NCBI RefSeq assembly: GCF_031582885.1
Contig: NZ_CP133988.1
Span: 379,501 to 443,500, forward strand
Length of the DNA: 64,000 nt
From: Streptococcus parasanguinis
GTDB taxonomy: Bacteria > Bacillota > Bacilli > Lactobacillales > Streptococcaceae
Direction: 5' to 3'
Shown: positions 46,046 to 55,245 of the stretch, one piece after another
Layout of the letters: every line of letters starts with the position of its first letter
Numbering within the stretch: the stretch's first letter is position 1
Translations under genes and position numbers: made by a program
The notes under the pieces: generated by a model
The model's database searches: none
The model's input: only the letters and a program-made list of their open reading frames with translations
What the model was told of the DNA's origin: nothing

Positions 46046-46273
46046 TTATTCAAATTCTTCTTTTCCAATCCACACCGATGGATAGTGATCGAGTGTATTC
46101 AAATCCGTATCCAGAGGCAGATCATAGATGGCTAAATAGTTTTCAGAATATTGTGCAACTAGCTCTTCATACTTAGCTTTCACCTTTTCGTGATCACTAC
46201 TAGCATACAAGACTTCGACGACTGCTCCTGTCTTCTCTTTTTCGACAAATGCGTTGACGATGAGTTGAATCAT
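46046..46273 (-). CDS. Small uncharacterised protein between purK and purB
   Basis: Not recognised. The protein has 75 residues, acidic, with a strand-helix-strand look (MIQLIVNAFVEKEKTGAVVEVLYAS, then HEKVKAKYEELVAQY). The ATG at 46273 has AGGAGG 4 nt upstream, a strong site that sets the start well inside a longer open frame. It follows the reductase-like gene by 8 nt in the same orientation, so it belongs to the purine-cluster transcript. There is no signal peptide or membrane segment. Confidence 0.75.
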   Translation of the reverse strand: MIQLIVNAFVEKEKTGAVVEVLYASSDHEKVKAKYEELVAQYSENYLAIYDLPLDTDLNTLDHYPSVWIGKEEFE

Positions 46274-46281
46274 AAAACCTC

Positions 46282-47232
46282 CTAAATCGAAATGCCCTTC
46301 ATATTTGCTTCCAGAATAGGCATCTTCACACCTAACTCCTGACCAGTCTGATAAACACTTTGACAACAATAGAAGATGTCCTGTTTATCATTGTGTAAGG
46401 TCATGATTTTTCGGGTTAGCTCATTTTTCGCAAACATAACTTTCATGGCTTTGCCGGCTATCCAAGCCGGAATTTTGTAGGGTAAGAGTTCTGACTTATA
46501 AAGTTTCAAATTCACACCACGCGCTTCTACAACTTTCAAAGCTTCTCGAATGGCCTTGATAGCTAATGATAATTCCGAAGAACTATTCATCAAGTTCAGA
46601 GCCAATTCTTCTGGATTTTCCAGATTCCCTGAACGAGCAGCTGTCGAAGTAACACCCGCATTAATCGCCATATGAATCCAAATCCACTCGACCATATCAT
46701 GAGGCACTTCCCACTTCAAATCTGCAGAAGTCAGTAAAGTCGTCAAATCAGAATAGTTAGAAATGTGTGCTTTTTGCTCAGCTTCTAGCATTAAATGGTC
46801 AAACAAGACACCATCCAAATGGTCCTCCTGCATGTGACCTCCAGCTGTCGGAAAGGCCAGAATATAGTCGTAATCCCCTGCCCACTCTTGGACCTCTTTT
46901 CGAGTATCCCAGAAATTGCAGAAAAAAACAAGGGTACCTTTGATATTATTTTTTCGCAAGGTCTCCACAGCTTCTTTGACACACCCATGACGCACACTCA
47001 GAAAAATAAAATCATATTCCGAATCAGCTTCCGCCACATGAACCTCATAGGTATCATGCTTGTTCTCACCCTTGGAATGATAGCGACCATCTAGCAGATC
47101 AACCGACAACTCCTTCGGAGCTGTGCTTTTCTTACTATCTCTCAGCACGTGTTCCACTTGATGGCCTGCTTTTTGAAAGGCGTAGGCATAAGTGGTCCCG
47201 ATGACTCCAAGTCCTAGAATCGCTATTCTCAC
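46282..47232 (-). CDS. Ketopantoate reductase-like (ApbA/PanE family) protein
   Basis: A 316-residue protein with an N-terminal Rossmann NAD(P) domain (MRIAILGLGVIGTTYAYAFQKAGH) and a C-terminal helical domain (WIWIHMAINAGVTSTAARSGN) as in 2-dehydropantoate 2-reductases. The substrate is unknown, and it is embedded among purine genes. It starts with GTG at 47232 directly after the purK stop (TAAGTG), implying translational coupling, and is followed by the 75-residue gene. Confidence 0.8.
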   Translation of the reverse strand: MRIAILGLGVIGTTYAYAFQKAGHQVEHVLRDSKKSTAPKELSVDLLDGRYHSKGENKHDTYEVHVAEADSEYDFIFLSVRHGCVKEAVETLRKNNIKGTLVFFCNFWDTRKEVQEWAGDYDYILAFPTAGGHMQEDHLDGVLFDHLMLEAEQKAHISNYSDLTTLLTSADLKWEVPHDMVEWIWIHMAINAGVTSTAARSGNLENPEELALNLMNSSSELSLAIKAIREALKVVEARGVNLKLYKSELLPYKIPAWIAGKAMKVMFAKNELTRKIMTLHNDKQDIFYCCQSVYQTGQELGVKMPILEANMKGISI

Positions 47233-48324
47233 TTAAAAATCAATCCCTTTCCCAAACTCCTCAACCTCATCTGGCACATCACTAAACAAAGTCACATGTC
47301 CCATTTTGCGGTTGTGCTTTGCTTCTAGTTTACCATATAAGTGGAGGTGAGCGCTTGGATTTTCTGTCACATATGTTTCAGCAGCCTCGACGTGTTGGCC
47401 GAGAACATTGAGCATAACAGCAGGCGCATGAAGCTGGATTGCTGGAAGTGGTGCTCCGAGAACACCCAAGATATGGGTGTCGAATTGGGAGAAGTCACAA
47501 GCTTCAATCGAGTAATGGCCTGAGTTGTGTGGACGTGGAGCAATTTCGTTGACAATGATGTCATCAGCGGTTGCAAACATTTCCACGCAGAGAGTTCCAG
47601 ACAAGTTAAGCTGTTCTGCAATTCGTACTGCCATGGCTTTGGCTTTTTCAGCTAGACTTTCTGAAATGCGAGCAGGCACAATGGTTTTTGAAAGAATGTT
47701 GTTACGGTGGATATTTTCCTGAACGGGGAAGACTGTCACATCCTTGCCATTTCCAGATACGATGACAGAAATTTCAAGGTCGAAGTTGACAAACTCTTCT
47801 AAAACGCAGTCTGCTGAATCAGCTAACGCATAGGCTTCTTCCAAATCTGCTTCTGAACGAATAACCTTTTGACCATGGCCATCATAACCACCGGTCGCCG
47901 TCTTGAGGACATAGTTTTTCGACAGGTCGATATCTGCCAAATCCTGGCTTGAGGTCACGACCTTGTATGGTGCTACAGTGACTTGGGCCTTGTTAGAAAG
48001 AAAGTCCTTCTCAAAGATTCGATTTTGAGAGATGCGGAGTAGGTCTGTCCCTTGAGGAAGCTGACCATCTTTGATAACAGCATCCAAACCGTCAGCATCG
48101 ACATTTTCAAATTCATAAGTGAGAACATCACAGCGCTCTGCCAACTGACGAAGAGCATCCACGTCGTCGTAAGGAGCCACGATGATTTCCGCCACACGAG
48201 AGGCTGGGCAATCAGCTGCTGGATCCAACGCAATAACCTTGTGTCCCATGTAAATAGCTGAGATCGCCATCATCTGACCGAGCTGGCCACCACCGATGAT
48301 CCCAATGGTTTTAGTTGAGCTCAT
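47233..48324 (-). CDS. purK: 5-(carboxyamino)imidazole ribonucleotide synthase
   Basis: ATP-grasp enzyme making N5-CAIR from AIR, bicarbonate and ATP, 363 residues. The N-terminal preATP-grasp loop is [15 protein letters not shown] (about 5-19), and the central ATP-binding region has [15 protein letters not shown] (about 148-162). [18 protein letters not shown] (about 268-285) is the signature metal/AIR segment. Its start overlaps the purE 3' end by 14 nt. Confidence 0.96.
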   Translation of the reverse strand: MSSTKTIGIIGGGQLGQMMAISAIYMGHKVIALDPAADCPASRVAEIIVAPYDDVDALRQLAERCDVLTYEFENVDADGLDAVIKDGQLPQGTDLLRISQNRIFEKDFLSNKAQVTVAPYKVVTSSQDLADIDLSKNYVLKTATGGYDGHGQKVIRSEADLEEAYALADSADCVLEEFVNFDLEISVIVSGNGKDVTVFPVQENIHRNNILSKTIVPARISESLAEKAKAMAVRIAEQLNLSGTLCVEMFATADDIIVNEIAPRPHNSGHYSIEACDFSQFDTHILGVLGAPLPAIQLHAPAVMLNVLGQHVEAAETYVTENPSAHLHLYGKLEAKHNRKMGHVTLFSDVPDEVEEFGKGIDF

Positions 48325-48799
48325 TTGTAGACTCCTCTGCGATTTTTCCTTGTTCTTCTGCGAAATCCGCTAACGCTGTCGCAATAGCCTGGTCCTCTAC
48401 TGAAAGAAGACGAAGGGAAAAGAGAGCTGCATTTGTCGCACCAGCTTCACCGATCGCCATAGTTGCGACAGGTACACCACCTGGCATCTGAACAATCGAA
48501 TAGAGCGAATCCACACCGCTAAGAGCACGTGATTTGACTGGTACGCCGATGACTGGAAGGGTAGTTTTAGCAGCAACCATCCCTGGCAAGTGAGCAGCAC
48601 CACCCGCACCTGCAATAATAACCTTGATGCCACGGCTACGTGCTTCTTCTGCATGTTTGAACATGAGATCCGGCGTCCGGTGTGCGGAAACAACTTTCTT
48701 TTCGTAAGCGACACCAAAGTTATCGAGGACTTCAGCGGCTTTTTGCATGGTTGCCCAGTCAGATTTTGAGCCCATGATGATGGAAATTACTGGTTTCAT
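48311..48799 (-). CDS. purE: N5-CAIR mutase
   Basis: Converts N5-CAIR to CAIR, 162 residues, the usual class I PurE size. Conserved segments: [14 protein letters not shown] at the N-terminus, [12 protein letters not shown] (catalytic histidine) and [15 protein letters not shown]. The start at 48799 ([12 protein letters not shown]) matches the family; the longer upstream frame lies over a hairpin region. It overlaps purK by 14 nt. Confidence 0.96.
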   Translation of the reverse strand: MKPVISIIMGSKSDWATMQKAAEVLDNFGVAYEKKVVSAHRTPDLMFKHAEEARSRGIKVIIAGAGGAAHLPGMVAAKTTLPVIGVPVKSRALSGVDSLYSIVQMPGGVPVATMAIGEAGATNAALFSLRLLSVEDQAIATALADFAEEQGKIAEESTNELN

Positions 48800-48835
48800 A
48801 GTTAATAATATCCTTTTCTTTTTTGATAATGGTCT

Positions 48836-48995
48836 TAGGTGGTGGGGACGGAAGCAAACCTTCGGTTTCATTCCTAAACTTTGAGCCTAAGGTCTCAAAG
48901 TTTCCCCCGACCAGAACATTCACTGTTCTGGTCTTTTCACCACGGCGACCATTATCGGGTTTGGCGACTTCGTCGCCTAAAATAGCAATGATATT
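48836..48995. repeat. Intergenic multi-hairpin element between purD and purE
   Basis: Three successive stems: CTTTGAG / CTCAAAG (48889-48910), CCAGAACA / TGTTCTGG (48920-48941) and GGCGACTTCGTCGCC (48962-48977). An outer GTGGTG / CACCAC pair can close the first two. No coding potential. Confidence 0.7.
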
Positions 48996-49100
48996 TGAAA
49001 ACTCGAAGAAAACCACAGAGTGACAAGGCAAAGCGACGAAGATAGAACTAACGTTCAGCAAGGAGCTTTAACACAGGCAATCGAAGGTTTTCAAAGAGTT

Positions 49101-50363
49101 TTATTTGTTAGCCTTGCTACCGATATCCGTACGATAGAACAGGCCTTCTGTGTTTTGTTTATTGAGTTCGTTGTAGATGATGTTTTGGCCGTCTTTGACG
49201 GTGTCTGCTGTTGTGACAAGCATGTAGACACGTCCGCCGTTTGAGAGAAGGTCTTGCCCTTTTTCAGCAAATTTCGCTCCAGCATAGTAAGTGATGATGT
49301 CACCCTCTGTCTTGGCTGGAAGCTTGACACCCTTCTCATAAGCCAGTGGGTAACCGTTTGATGCGACAACTACACCCAGTGTCACACCCTTGTCCGTCCA
49401 AGTGATGGCTGGCTCTTTGCCATCCAAAATGTCAGTGATGTTTTGTGCAAAGTCAGATGTCAAACGAGGCAAGATGATTTGCGTTTCAGGATCGCCAAAA
49501 CGTGAGTTGAACTCGATGACTTTAGGGCCATCAGCTGTCAAGATAAGACCAGCGTAAAGAACACCAAGGTAGGGACGTCCTTCTTTAATCATGCCTTCAA
49601 GAACTGGCTTGACAATGGTGTCAACCGCTGTGTCAACCACGCTCTGTGGTAAGTGAGGAACTGGCGCATAGGCACCCATCCCACCAGTGTTCGGACCCTT
49701 GTCGCCATCATAAGCACGTTTGTGGTCCTGCGCCGTTGGCATAATGTAGAACTTATCCCCATTGACAAAGGCAAAGAGTGAAAACTCCTCCCCGTCAAGG
49801 AATTCCTCGATGACCACACGCGCACCTGAATCACCGAATTTATTGTCCAAAAGCATCTCGTGAGCAGCTTCAACCGCTTGCTCCACTGTCTCCGCAACGA
49901 CGACACCTTTCCCAAGGGCCAAACCGTCTGCCTTGACAACGATTGGGGCGCCTTTTTCCTCGATGTAGGCCTTGGCTTCCTCGAAATCTGAAAAGGTTCC
50001 ATAGGATGCTGTCGGAACGTCGTATTTGACCATGATTTCCTTAGCAAAATCCTTAGACCACTCCAGCTCAGCCGCAACCTTGGTCGGACCAAATGCTTTG
50101 AGTCCTGCCGCATTGAAATCATCCACGATACCAGCAGCAAGAGCATCATCGGGACCGATAAAGGTCCAAGCAACATCATTGACTTTTGCGAAGTCAATCA
50201 GCTTAGAATGTTCGGAAATTCCGATATTGATCAAATCCAGACCATCTAATCGCATCCCGTCATTACCAGGAGCCACAAAAACCTGCTCAACGTCTGTAGA
50301 CTCCAACAATTTCTTAGCAATCGCATGCTCACGACCGCCAGATCCAACAACCAAAAGTTTCAT
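49101..50363 (-). CDS. purD: Phosphoribosylamine-glycine ligase
   Basis: Makes GAR from PRA, glycine and ATP, 420 residues, ATP-grasp. N-terminal MKLLVVGSGGREHAIAKKL, the ATP-binding loop VKADGLALGKGVVV (about 143-156) and GPNTGGMGAYAP (about 225-236) are canonical; EFNSRFGDPETQ (about 283-294) carries the metal ligands. Its promoter is followed by AGAGG before the ATG. Upstream is the divergent lytF-like gene, so purD starts a second pur transcript. Confidence 0.97.
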   Translation of the reverse strand: MKLLVVGSGGREHAIAKKLLESTDVEQVFVAPGNDGMRLDGLDLINIGISEHSKLIDFAKVNDVAWTFIGPDDALAAGIVDDFNAAGLKAFGPTKVAAELEWSKDFAKEIMVKYDVPTASYGTFSDFEEAKAYIEEKGAPIVVKADGLALGKGVVVAETVEQAVEAAHEMLLDNKFGDSGARVVIEEFLDGEEFSLFAFVNGDKFYIMPTAQDHKRAYDGDKGPNTGGMGAYAPVPHLPQSVVDTAVDTIVKPVLEGMIKEGRPYLGVLYAGLILTADGPKVIEFNSRFGDPETQIILPRLTSDFAQNITDILDGKEPAITWTDKGVTLGVVVASNGYPLAYEKGVKLPAKTEGDIITYYAGAKFAEKGQDLLSNGGRVYMLVTTADTVKDGQNIIYNELNKQNTEGLFYRTDIGSKANK

Positions 50364-50394
50364 CTCGAACCTCTTTTGCGAATTATTTTATTAA

Positions 50395-50417
50395 ATTATA
50401 TCATAATCGTTCGTTTT
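50395..50417 (-). promoter_or_regulatory. purD promoter with weak PurBox-like sequence
   Basis: Extended -10 TGATATAAT (hexamer at 50395-50400) on the minus strand; no good -35. AAAACGAACG at 50408-50417 keeps the CGAAC core of a PurR box but has three mismatches overall. Confidence 0.5.
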
Positions 50418-50499
50418 ATTCTAATGATTTCAGCAAAAGTCTCCTATTTTCAGTAGAATCCAAACATTTTTTGCTATTTTCTCCTATTTCTCATTTTTT

Positions 50500-50507
50500 T
50501 CCGAATA
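50500..50507 (+). promoter_or_regulatory. SigX (ComX) combox for the lytF-like gene
   Basis: TCCGAATA preceded by a run of seven T residues, matching the competence sigma-factor box TACGAATA at seven of eight positions. It lies 38 nt before the ATG, a typical distance for a late competence gene. Confidence 0.75.
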
Positions 50508-50545
50508 GTATAGATGAGACCTACTAATTGACGAAAAGGAGTATT

Positions 50546-51565
50546 ATGCAAACGATCAAAAAATTTCTAGTACTGACTTGTGCGACATGGGGGATGCAAG
50601 CCTCTATTGCCCATGCAGATCAAGCGACCAATGCTATCTATGCCGAAAAAGGGCAGCTGATGATTCATCTTGGAAACGTCCCAGATAGATACCAAAAGAT
50701 CCAAGTCCCCGTCTGGTCTGACCAAAATGGCCAAGATGACCTGATTTGGTATCCTGTGCAACGCAGTGACAAGGGATTTGACCTACAAGTACCATTGACC
50801 AACCATTCTGATCAAGCCGGACTTTATCATGTCCATGTCTATGGGGTGGAGGCAAATGAACAGTTAACTGGTCTTTACCCTCTCACGACCAGCGTCCAGC
50901 AAAAAGACCTGGCTTCTTCCCAGCCAAAAATCACGATCACACCCATCTCCTCACAAGAATTTGAGGTGGACCTAAAGTTGTTCGAAGACGTTGACGAGAT
51001 TGTCTTCCCGATCTGGTCTGAAGAAAATGGGCAGGATGATCTGGTCTGGTATCCTGCAAAGAAGATTGCACCTGGACATTTCCAACTGCGCTTTCAGGCT
51101 CAAAAACACAAGGGAAGCGGGCTATTTCATCTACATGTCTATCAGAAAAGCCAGGGACAACTAAAAGGGCTATTCCCCACTACCTTTCAAGTGGAAAAGG
51201 CAAAGCCAAAGCTCACTCCACTCGCGACACACCCGGGAAATACCTACCCCATTGGTGAGTGCACCTGGGGAGCCAAAGAATTAGCCCCTTGGGCCCACAA
51301 CTGGTGGGGAAACGGTGGCATGTGGGCAGCTAGTGCACGCGCTGCTGGATTCCGGACAGGAGACACTCCAGAGGTCGGCGCTATCGCCTGTTGGGACAAT
51401 GGGGGATATGGCCATGTCGCCTTGGTTACGGACGTCGAACATGACCAAAAAATTCAGATCCAAGAGGCTAACTACAACGGCCATCGCTATATTGACAACT
51501 TCCGCGGTTGGTTCGATCCAACCAACCCCATCTGGGGAACCGTCACCTACATCTACCCCGATTAA
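50546..51565 (+). CDS. lytF: Secreted CHAP-domain murein hydrolase with Bsp-type repeats (LytF-like)
   Basis: A 339-residue exported protein. The signal peptide ([24 protein letters not shown]) is followed by two GBS Bsp-like repeats (about 30-115 and 125-220), each with the landmark [17 protein letters not shown] or [17 protein letters not shown] and a YHVHVYG-type end. A C-terminal CHAP amidase/endopeptidase domain (about 230-339) has the catalytic Cys in [11 protein letters not shown] and His in GHVALVTDV. With a SigX box upstream, it fits LytF, the competence-induced fratricin described in S. gordonii. The ATG at 50546 follows AAAAGGAG. It lies divergent from purD inside the pur cluster. 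Confidence 0.85.
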   Translation: MQTIKKFLVLTCATWGMQASIAHADQATNAIYAEKGQLMIHLGNVPDRYQKIQVPVWSDQNGQDDLIWYPVQRSDKGFDLQVPLTNHSDQAGLYHVHVYGVEANEQLTGLYPLTTSVQQKDLASSQPKITITPISSQEFEVDLKLFEDVDEIVFPIWSEENGQDDLVWYPAKKIAPGHFQLRFQAQKHKGSGLFHLHVYQKSQGQLKGLFPTTFQVEKAKPKLTPLATHPGNTYPIGECTWGAKELAPWAHNWWGNGGMWAASARAAGFRTGDTPEVGAIACWDNGGYGHVALVTDVEHDQKIQIQEANYNGHRYIDNFRGWFDPTNPIWGTVTYIYPD

Positions 51566-51587
51566 GGTCTTCTTAACCAGCAGAAAG

Positions 51588-51836
51588 GGAGTGGGAAAGA
51601 ACTCAGACTATTTAAAAAAGGTTGAAAAGGTTCCCCAAACCTTTTCAATCTTCCCACCCCGCACAGCTTCAACAGTCTGGGAGACTGTTGAAGGTTGTGG
51701 ATAAAGGAAACTTTGTTTCCTTCATTAGGTTATCTTTGGAGCTTAAAAAGCGAAAAAAGATACCAATCAACCACTGCGTCTTGCAGTTATTCCTATCAAA
51801 CATCAAAGGCTGGACATTTTTTGCCCAGCCTTTTTG
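51588..51836 (+). repeat. Multi-hairpin intergenic repeat, copy 4 (expanded)
   Basis: First stem GTGGGAA / TTCCCAC enclosing GAAAAGGTT / AACCTTTTC; an inserted CTTCAACAGTC / GACTGTTGAAG hairpin; the CTTTG-containing arm with CCAATCAACCACTGCG; and the terminator-like AAAGGCTGG / CCAGCCTTTTT. It lies 3' of the lytF-like gene in sense orientation, convergent with purH. Confidence 0.85.
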
Positions 51837-51837
51837 A

Positions 51838-53385
51838 TTAATGTCTAAAATGTCTGACTCCTGTAAAGATCATGGTCAAGCCGTATTTATCAGCCGCTTC
51901 GATTGACTCTTGGTCACGAACTGATCCACCTGGCTGGATGATCGCTTTAATCCCTGCTTTAGCGATTTCTTCCACATTATCTGCAAATGGGAAGAAGGCA
52001 TCTGAAGCAAGAACAGCACCATCAAGACGGTCTTTGGCTTGGTCAATAGCGATGCGGACTGAAGCCACACGGTTGGTTTGACCTGGGCCAACACCAAGTG
52101 TCATGTGGTCGTTGGTCACGATAATACCATTTGATTTCACATACTTGATAGCTTTCCAAGCAAACTCAAGAGCTGTCGCTTCTGTCTCAGTTGGTTGGCG
52201 TTTGGTAACCACTTGCCAGTCAGCTGGACTTTCTTTCACCACGTCTTGGTTTTGAACGAGGAGACCACCAACAACACCAGTGTATTCTGCTTCCACTTCA
52301 CTAGCATCTTGAGCGTCAAATGGTAGCTCAAGAATCCGCAAGTTTTTCTTCTTGGTAGTCAAGATTTCAAGCGCTTCGTCTGTGTAGCTTGGTGCAATGA
52401 TGATTTCAAGGAAAACACCATGCATCTTCTTAGCTGTCGCAACATCTACCTCGCGGTTGAGAACGACGATACCACCGAAGATGGATACTGGGTCAGACTC
52501 ATAAGCGTAGTCCCAAGCAGTTTCGATGTCGTCAGCTTGACCAATCCCACATGGGTTCATGTGTTTCAAGGCCACAACGGTTGGACGGTCTTTGAAATCA
52601 CGGATGATCCGGATAGCGGCATCCGCATCACGGATATTGTTGAAGGACAATTCTTTCCCATTCAACTGTTTAGCGGAAGCAATAGAGTAATCCGTTGGCA
52701 AAGCTTTTTGATAGAAGTCTGCGTCTTGTTGAGGGTTTTCCCCATAACGCATTGGTTGCTTGAGATCATAAGTCAGAGTGAGTTTTTCAGGTTTTTCTTC
52801 ACCCACTTGAGCAGTGAAGTATTCTGCGATCAAAGCATCATAGGCTGCTGTGTGGCGGAAGACTTTCGCTGCCAAACGTTGGCGAGTTTCGTAACTTGTT
52901 TCGCCGTTGGCTACCAATTCGTCCAAAACCACAGCATAGTCAGCAGGATCTACCACAACTGTTACGCTAGCGTGGTTTTTAGCTGCTGAACGAAGCATAG
53001 ATGGTCCACCAATATCGATGTTCTCCACCGCGTCAGCGTAAGTCACGTCCGGTTTGAGAATCGTTTCCTTGAATGGGTAAAGGTTGACCACAACAAGGTC
53101 GATCAACTCGATATTATTGTCCTTAGCAGCCTCTAGGTGACTATCGAGGTCACGACGAGCGAGCAGACCACCGTGGATATTTGGATGAAGAGTCTTCACA
53201 CGACCGTCCATCATTTCTGGGAAACCAGTCACATCGTCGATGGCAATGGTATCTACCCCAGCATTGTCAAGGGCAACTTTAGTCCCACCTGTTGAGATTA
53301 TGTCCCAACCGAGTTTTTTGAGTTCTTGGGCAAATTCAACAATACCCGCTTTGTCTGAAACACTAATTAGTGCGCGTTTAGTCAT
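51838..53385 (-). CDS. purH: Bifunctional AICAR transformylase/IMP cyclohydrolase
   Basis: Catalyses the last two steps to IMP, 515 residues. The N-terminal IMP cyclohydrolase (MGS-like, about 1-195) starts [24 protein letters not shown]. The C-terminal AICAR transformylase (about 205-515) contains [11 protein letters not shown], with the catalytic Lys-His pair, and [11 protein letters not shown] small ribosome site precedes the ATG. It is followed by the convergent lytF-like unit and repeat copy 4. Confidence 0.97.
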   Translation of the reverse strand: MTKRALISVSDKAGIVEFAQELKKLGWDIISTGGTKVALDNAGVDTIAIDDVTGFPEMMDGRVKTLHPNIHGGLLARRDLDSHLEAAKDNNIELIDLVVVNLYPFKETILKPDVTYADAVENIDIGGPSMLRSAAKNHASVTVVVDPADYAVVLDELVANGETSYETRQRLAAKVFRHTAAYDALIAEYFTAQVGEEKPEKLTLTYDLKQPMRYGENPQQDADFYQKALPTDYSIASAKQLNGKELSFNNIRDADAAIRIIRDFKDRPTVVALKHMNPCGIGQADDIETAWDYAYESDPVSIFGGIVVLNREVDVATAKKMHGVFLEIIIAPSYTDEALEILTTKKKNLRILELPFDAQDASEVEAEYTGVVGGLLVQNQDVVKESPADWQVVTKRQPTETEATALEFAWKAIKYVKSNGIIVTNDHMTLGVGPGQTNRVASVRIAIDQAKDRLDGAVLASDAFFPFADNVEEIAKAGIKAIIQPGGSVRDQESIEAADKYGLTMIFTGVRHFRH

Positions 53386-53461
53386 TTTTTCTTTCTTTTC
53401 CTTTTTTAAAAAGTTCTTTATCTGCTACAGTCGAAAATGTTCTTTCCAATCAATGGCTTCC

Positions 53462-54010
53462 TTATTTTCGTGCTACTCCCAAACGTTCCAAGACTTCTGG
53501 ATAGAGCTTGTACTCTGTTTCGTGGATGCGAGTTTCGAAAGTATCAAGGGTATCACTTTCTAGACGTGGCACACGGACTTGTTTGATGACCTTACCAGTG
53601 TCCACACCAGAATCCACCCAGTGAATGGTCACACCGCTCTCAGCAACGCCTGCATTCCAAGCATCCTCAATACCATGAGCACCAGGGAATTCAGGGAGAT
53701 AAGCCGGGTGAATATTGATGATACGGCCTTCATAAGCTGCTAGCAAGGTTGGGCCAACGATTTTCATATAACCCGCCAAACAAACCAAGTCAATCTGGTG
53801 TTCATTCAAGAGTTTAACGATAGCTTCTTCATAAGCTGCTTTATTATCAAATTCCTTGAGTTCAAAGGCATGGCTCACCACGCCAAGGTTTTTGGCACGT
53901 TCTAAGACATAGGCATCCCGGTGATCGGAAAAGACAAATTCTACTGGAAATTGTTCCGCAATCACCTGAAAGTTTGAGCCGTTGCCAGAGGCAAAAACAG
54001 CAATTTTCAT
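53462..54010 (-). CDS. purN: Phosphoribosylglycinamide formyltransferase 1
   Basis: Formylates GAR using 10-formyl-THF, 182 residues. KIAVFASGNGSNFQ at the N-terminus, LAGYMKIVGPTLL near 85 and the catalytic IHPAYLPEFPGAHGIED (about 106-122) are all present. No clear Shine-Dalgarno is seen before the ATG at 54010, while inverted repeats lie just upstream, so its translation may depend on leader structure. Confidence 0.96.
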   Translation of the reverse strand: MKIAVFASGNGSNFQVIAEQFPVEFVFSDHRDAYVLERAKNLGVVSHAFELKEFDNKAAYEEAIVKLLNEHQIDLVCLAGYMKIVGPTLLAAYEGRIINIHPAYLPEFPGAHGIEDAWNAGVAESGVTIHWVDSGVDTGKVIKQVRVPRLESDTLDTFETRIHETEYKLYPEVLERLGVARK

Positions 54011-54194
54011 ATTCGATACAAAGGGACGTTTCGGCTAGCCGAACAGTTTCGTAGAAAAATAGGAAATCATTGCTGGGTGCTTGCACACAAAATGATTTCT
54101 CTTTTTTCCTAGAAAATGAGTCCCGTGTTCAGTTAGGCTAGCTAACTAAACACTCCTTTCTACAATTTCTCCGTATAAAATGGTGATATCACCA
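54011..54194. other. Hairpin-rich gap between purM and purN
   Basis: No gene. Three dyads: TTCGGCTAGCCGAA (near 54030), GAAATCATT / AATGATTTC (about 54063-54099) and GTTTAGTTAGCTAGCCTAACTGAAC on the minus strand (about 54129-54153). Some streptococci, as remembered from pneumococcus, carry a vanZ-like gene at this position; it is absent here. Confidence 0.5.
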
Positions 54195-55214
54195 TTATTT
54201 AATCACCACACTTGCGCCATCTTTCTTCACAATCCGACCAATTTCATAAACAGGTTCGTCAAGAAGTTCTTTGACACGTTCCACATTTTCTGGTTTCACT
54301 GCAAGCATGAGACCAATTCCCATGTTGAAGATTTCAAACATTTCTTCATGTTTGATTTGGCCATATTTTTCAAGGGCTTTGAAAATTGGAAGAACTGGGA
54401 CTTTGCTTTCGTCAATTTCAGCAGCTAAGTCATCTGAGAACATACGTGGTACATTTTCGATGAAACCACCACCTGTGATGTGGGCAATTCCGTTGACCAA
54501 TTCTTCTTTGATGAGTGGCAAAGCTGCTTTGACGTAGATCCGAGTTGGTTCCAAAAGAACGTCTTTAAGTTTTTTGCCTTCCAATTCTGGGAGAACTTCT
54601 TCACCTGTGTAATCCGCAAAGACACGACGAACAAGTGAGTAACCATTTGAGTGGATACCGCTTGAAGCAAGTCCAAGAATCACATCCCCTTCAGCTACTT
54701 TTGAACCGTCAATGATTTGAGATTTTTCTGCAACACCGACAGCAAACCCAGCCAAATCATAGTCATCTTCACCATACATACCAGGCATTTCAGCCGTTTC
54801 TCCACCGATAAGGGCTGCACCAGCCTGCACACAACCTTCTGCAACACCAGCAACGACTTGCTCTAATTTAGCAGGTTCATTTTTACCAGTTGCGATATAG
54901 TCAAGGAAGTAAAGGGGCTCCGCACCTGCAGCGATGATATCGTTAACACACATGGCCACACAGTCTTGACCGATCGTATCGTGTTTGTCGTACTTGATGG
55001 CAAGCATGAGTTTAGTACCGACACCATCTGTACCTGAGATCAAAACAGGCTCTTTGACACCTGTTTTTGAAAGATCAAACATGCCTCCGAAACCACCAAG
55101 AGCTCCCATGACACCCGCACGTTCCGTACGAGCAACGTGTTTTTTGATCCGTTCAACAACTTCATAACCCGCTTCAACATCCACACCCGATTGGGCATAA
55201 GCATTTTTAGACAT
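54195..55214 (-). CDS. purM: Phosphoribosylformylglycinamidine cyclo-ligase
   Basis: Converts FGAM to AIR with ATP, 339 residues. The N-terminal [33 protein letters not shown] (about 62-73), [23 protein letters not shown] and [13 protein letters not shown] are canonical. The ATG follows AGAGGA. It is 31 nt after purF in the same orientation. Confidence 0.97.
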   Translation of the reverse strand: MSKNAYAQSGVDVEAGYEVVERIKKHVARTERAGVMGALGGFGGMFDLSKTGVKEPVLISGTDGVGTKLMLAIKYDKHDTIGQDCVAMCVNDIIAAGAEPLYFLDYIATGKNEPAKLEQVVAGVAEGCVQAGAALIGGETAEMPGMYGEDDYDLAGFAVGVAEKSQIIDGSKVAEGDVILGLASSGIHSNGYSLVRRVFADYTGEEVLPELEGKKLKDVLLEPTRIYVKAALPLIKEELVNGIAHITGGGFIENVPRMFSDDLAAEIDESKVPVLPIFKALEKYGQIKHEEMFEIFNMGIGLMLAVKPENVERVKELLDEPVYEIGRIVKKDGASVVIK

Positions 55215-55245
55215 ATTTTTTTCCTCTTTTTCTTTTGCACTGCTC

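Noticed and set aside
49589..50197. 202-codon open frame on the minus strand
   Set aside because: Same strand but different frame inside purD; low-complexity, serine- and arginine-rich translation typical of an out-of-frame reading.
51281..51704. Overlapping frames within and after the lytF-like gene
   Set aside because: They are out-of-frame readings of the CHAP domain and of repeat copy 4.
52420..52989. 189-codon open frame on the plus strand
   Set aside because: Antisense to purH and cysteine/valine-rich without a start signal; shadow frame.
53862..54086. 74-codon frame over the purN start and upstream gap
   Set aside because: Overlaps purN in another frame and the rest is hairpin sequence; no ribosome site.
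54011..54194. Possible purine riboswitch before purN
   Set aside because: The dyads are simple inverted repeats; the conserved loop sequences of purine or PRPP aptamers were not seen.
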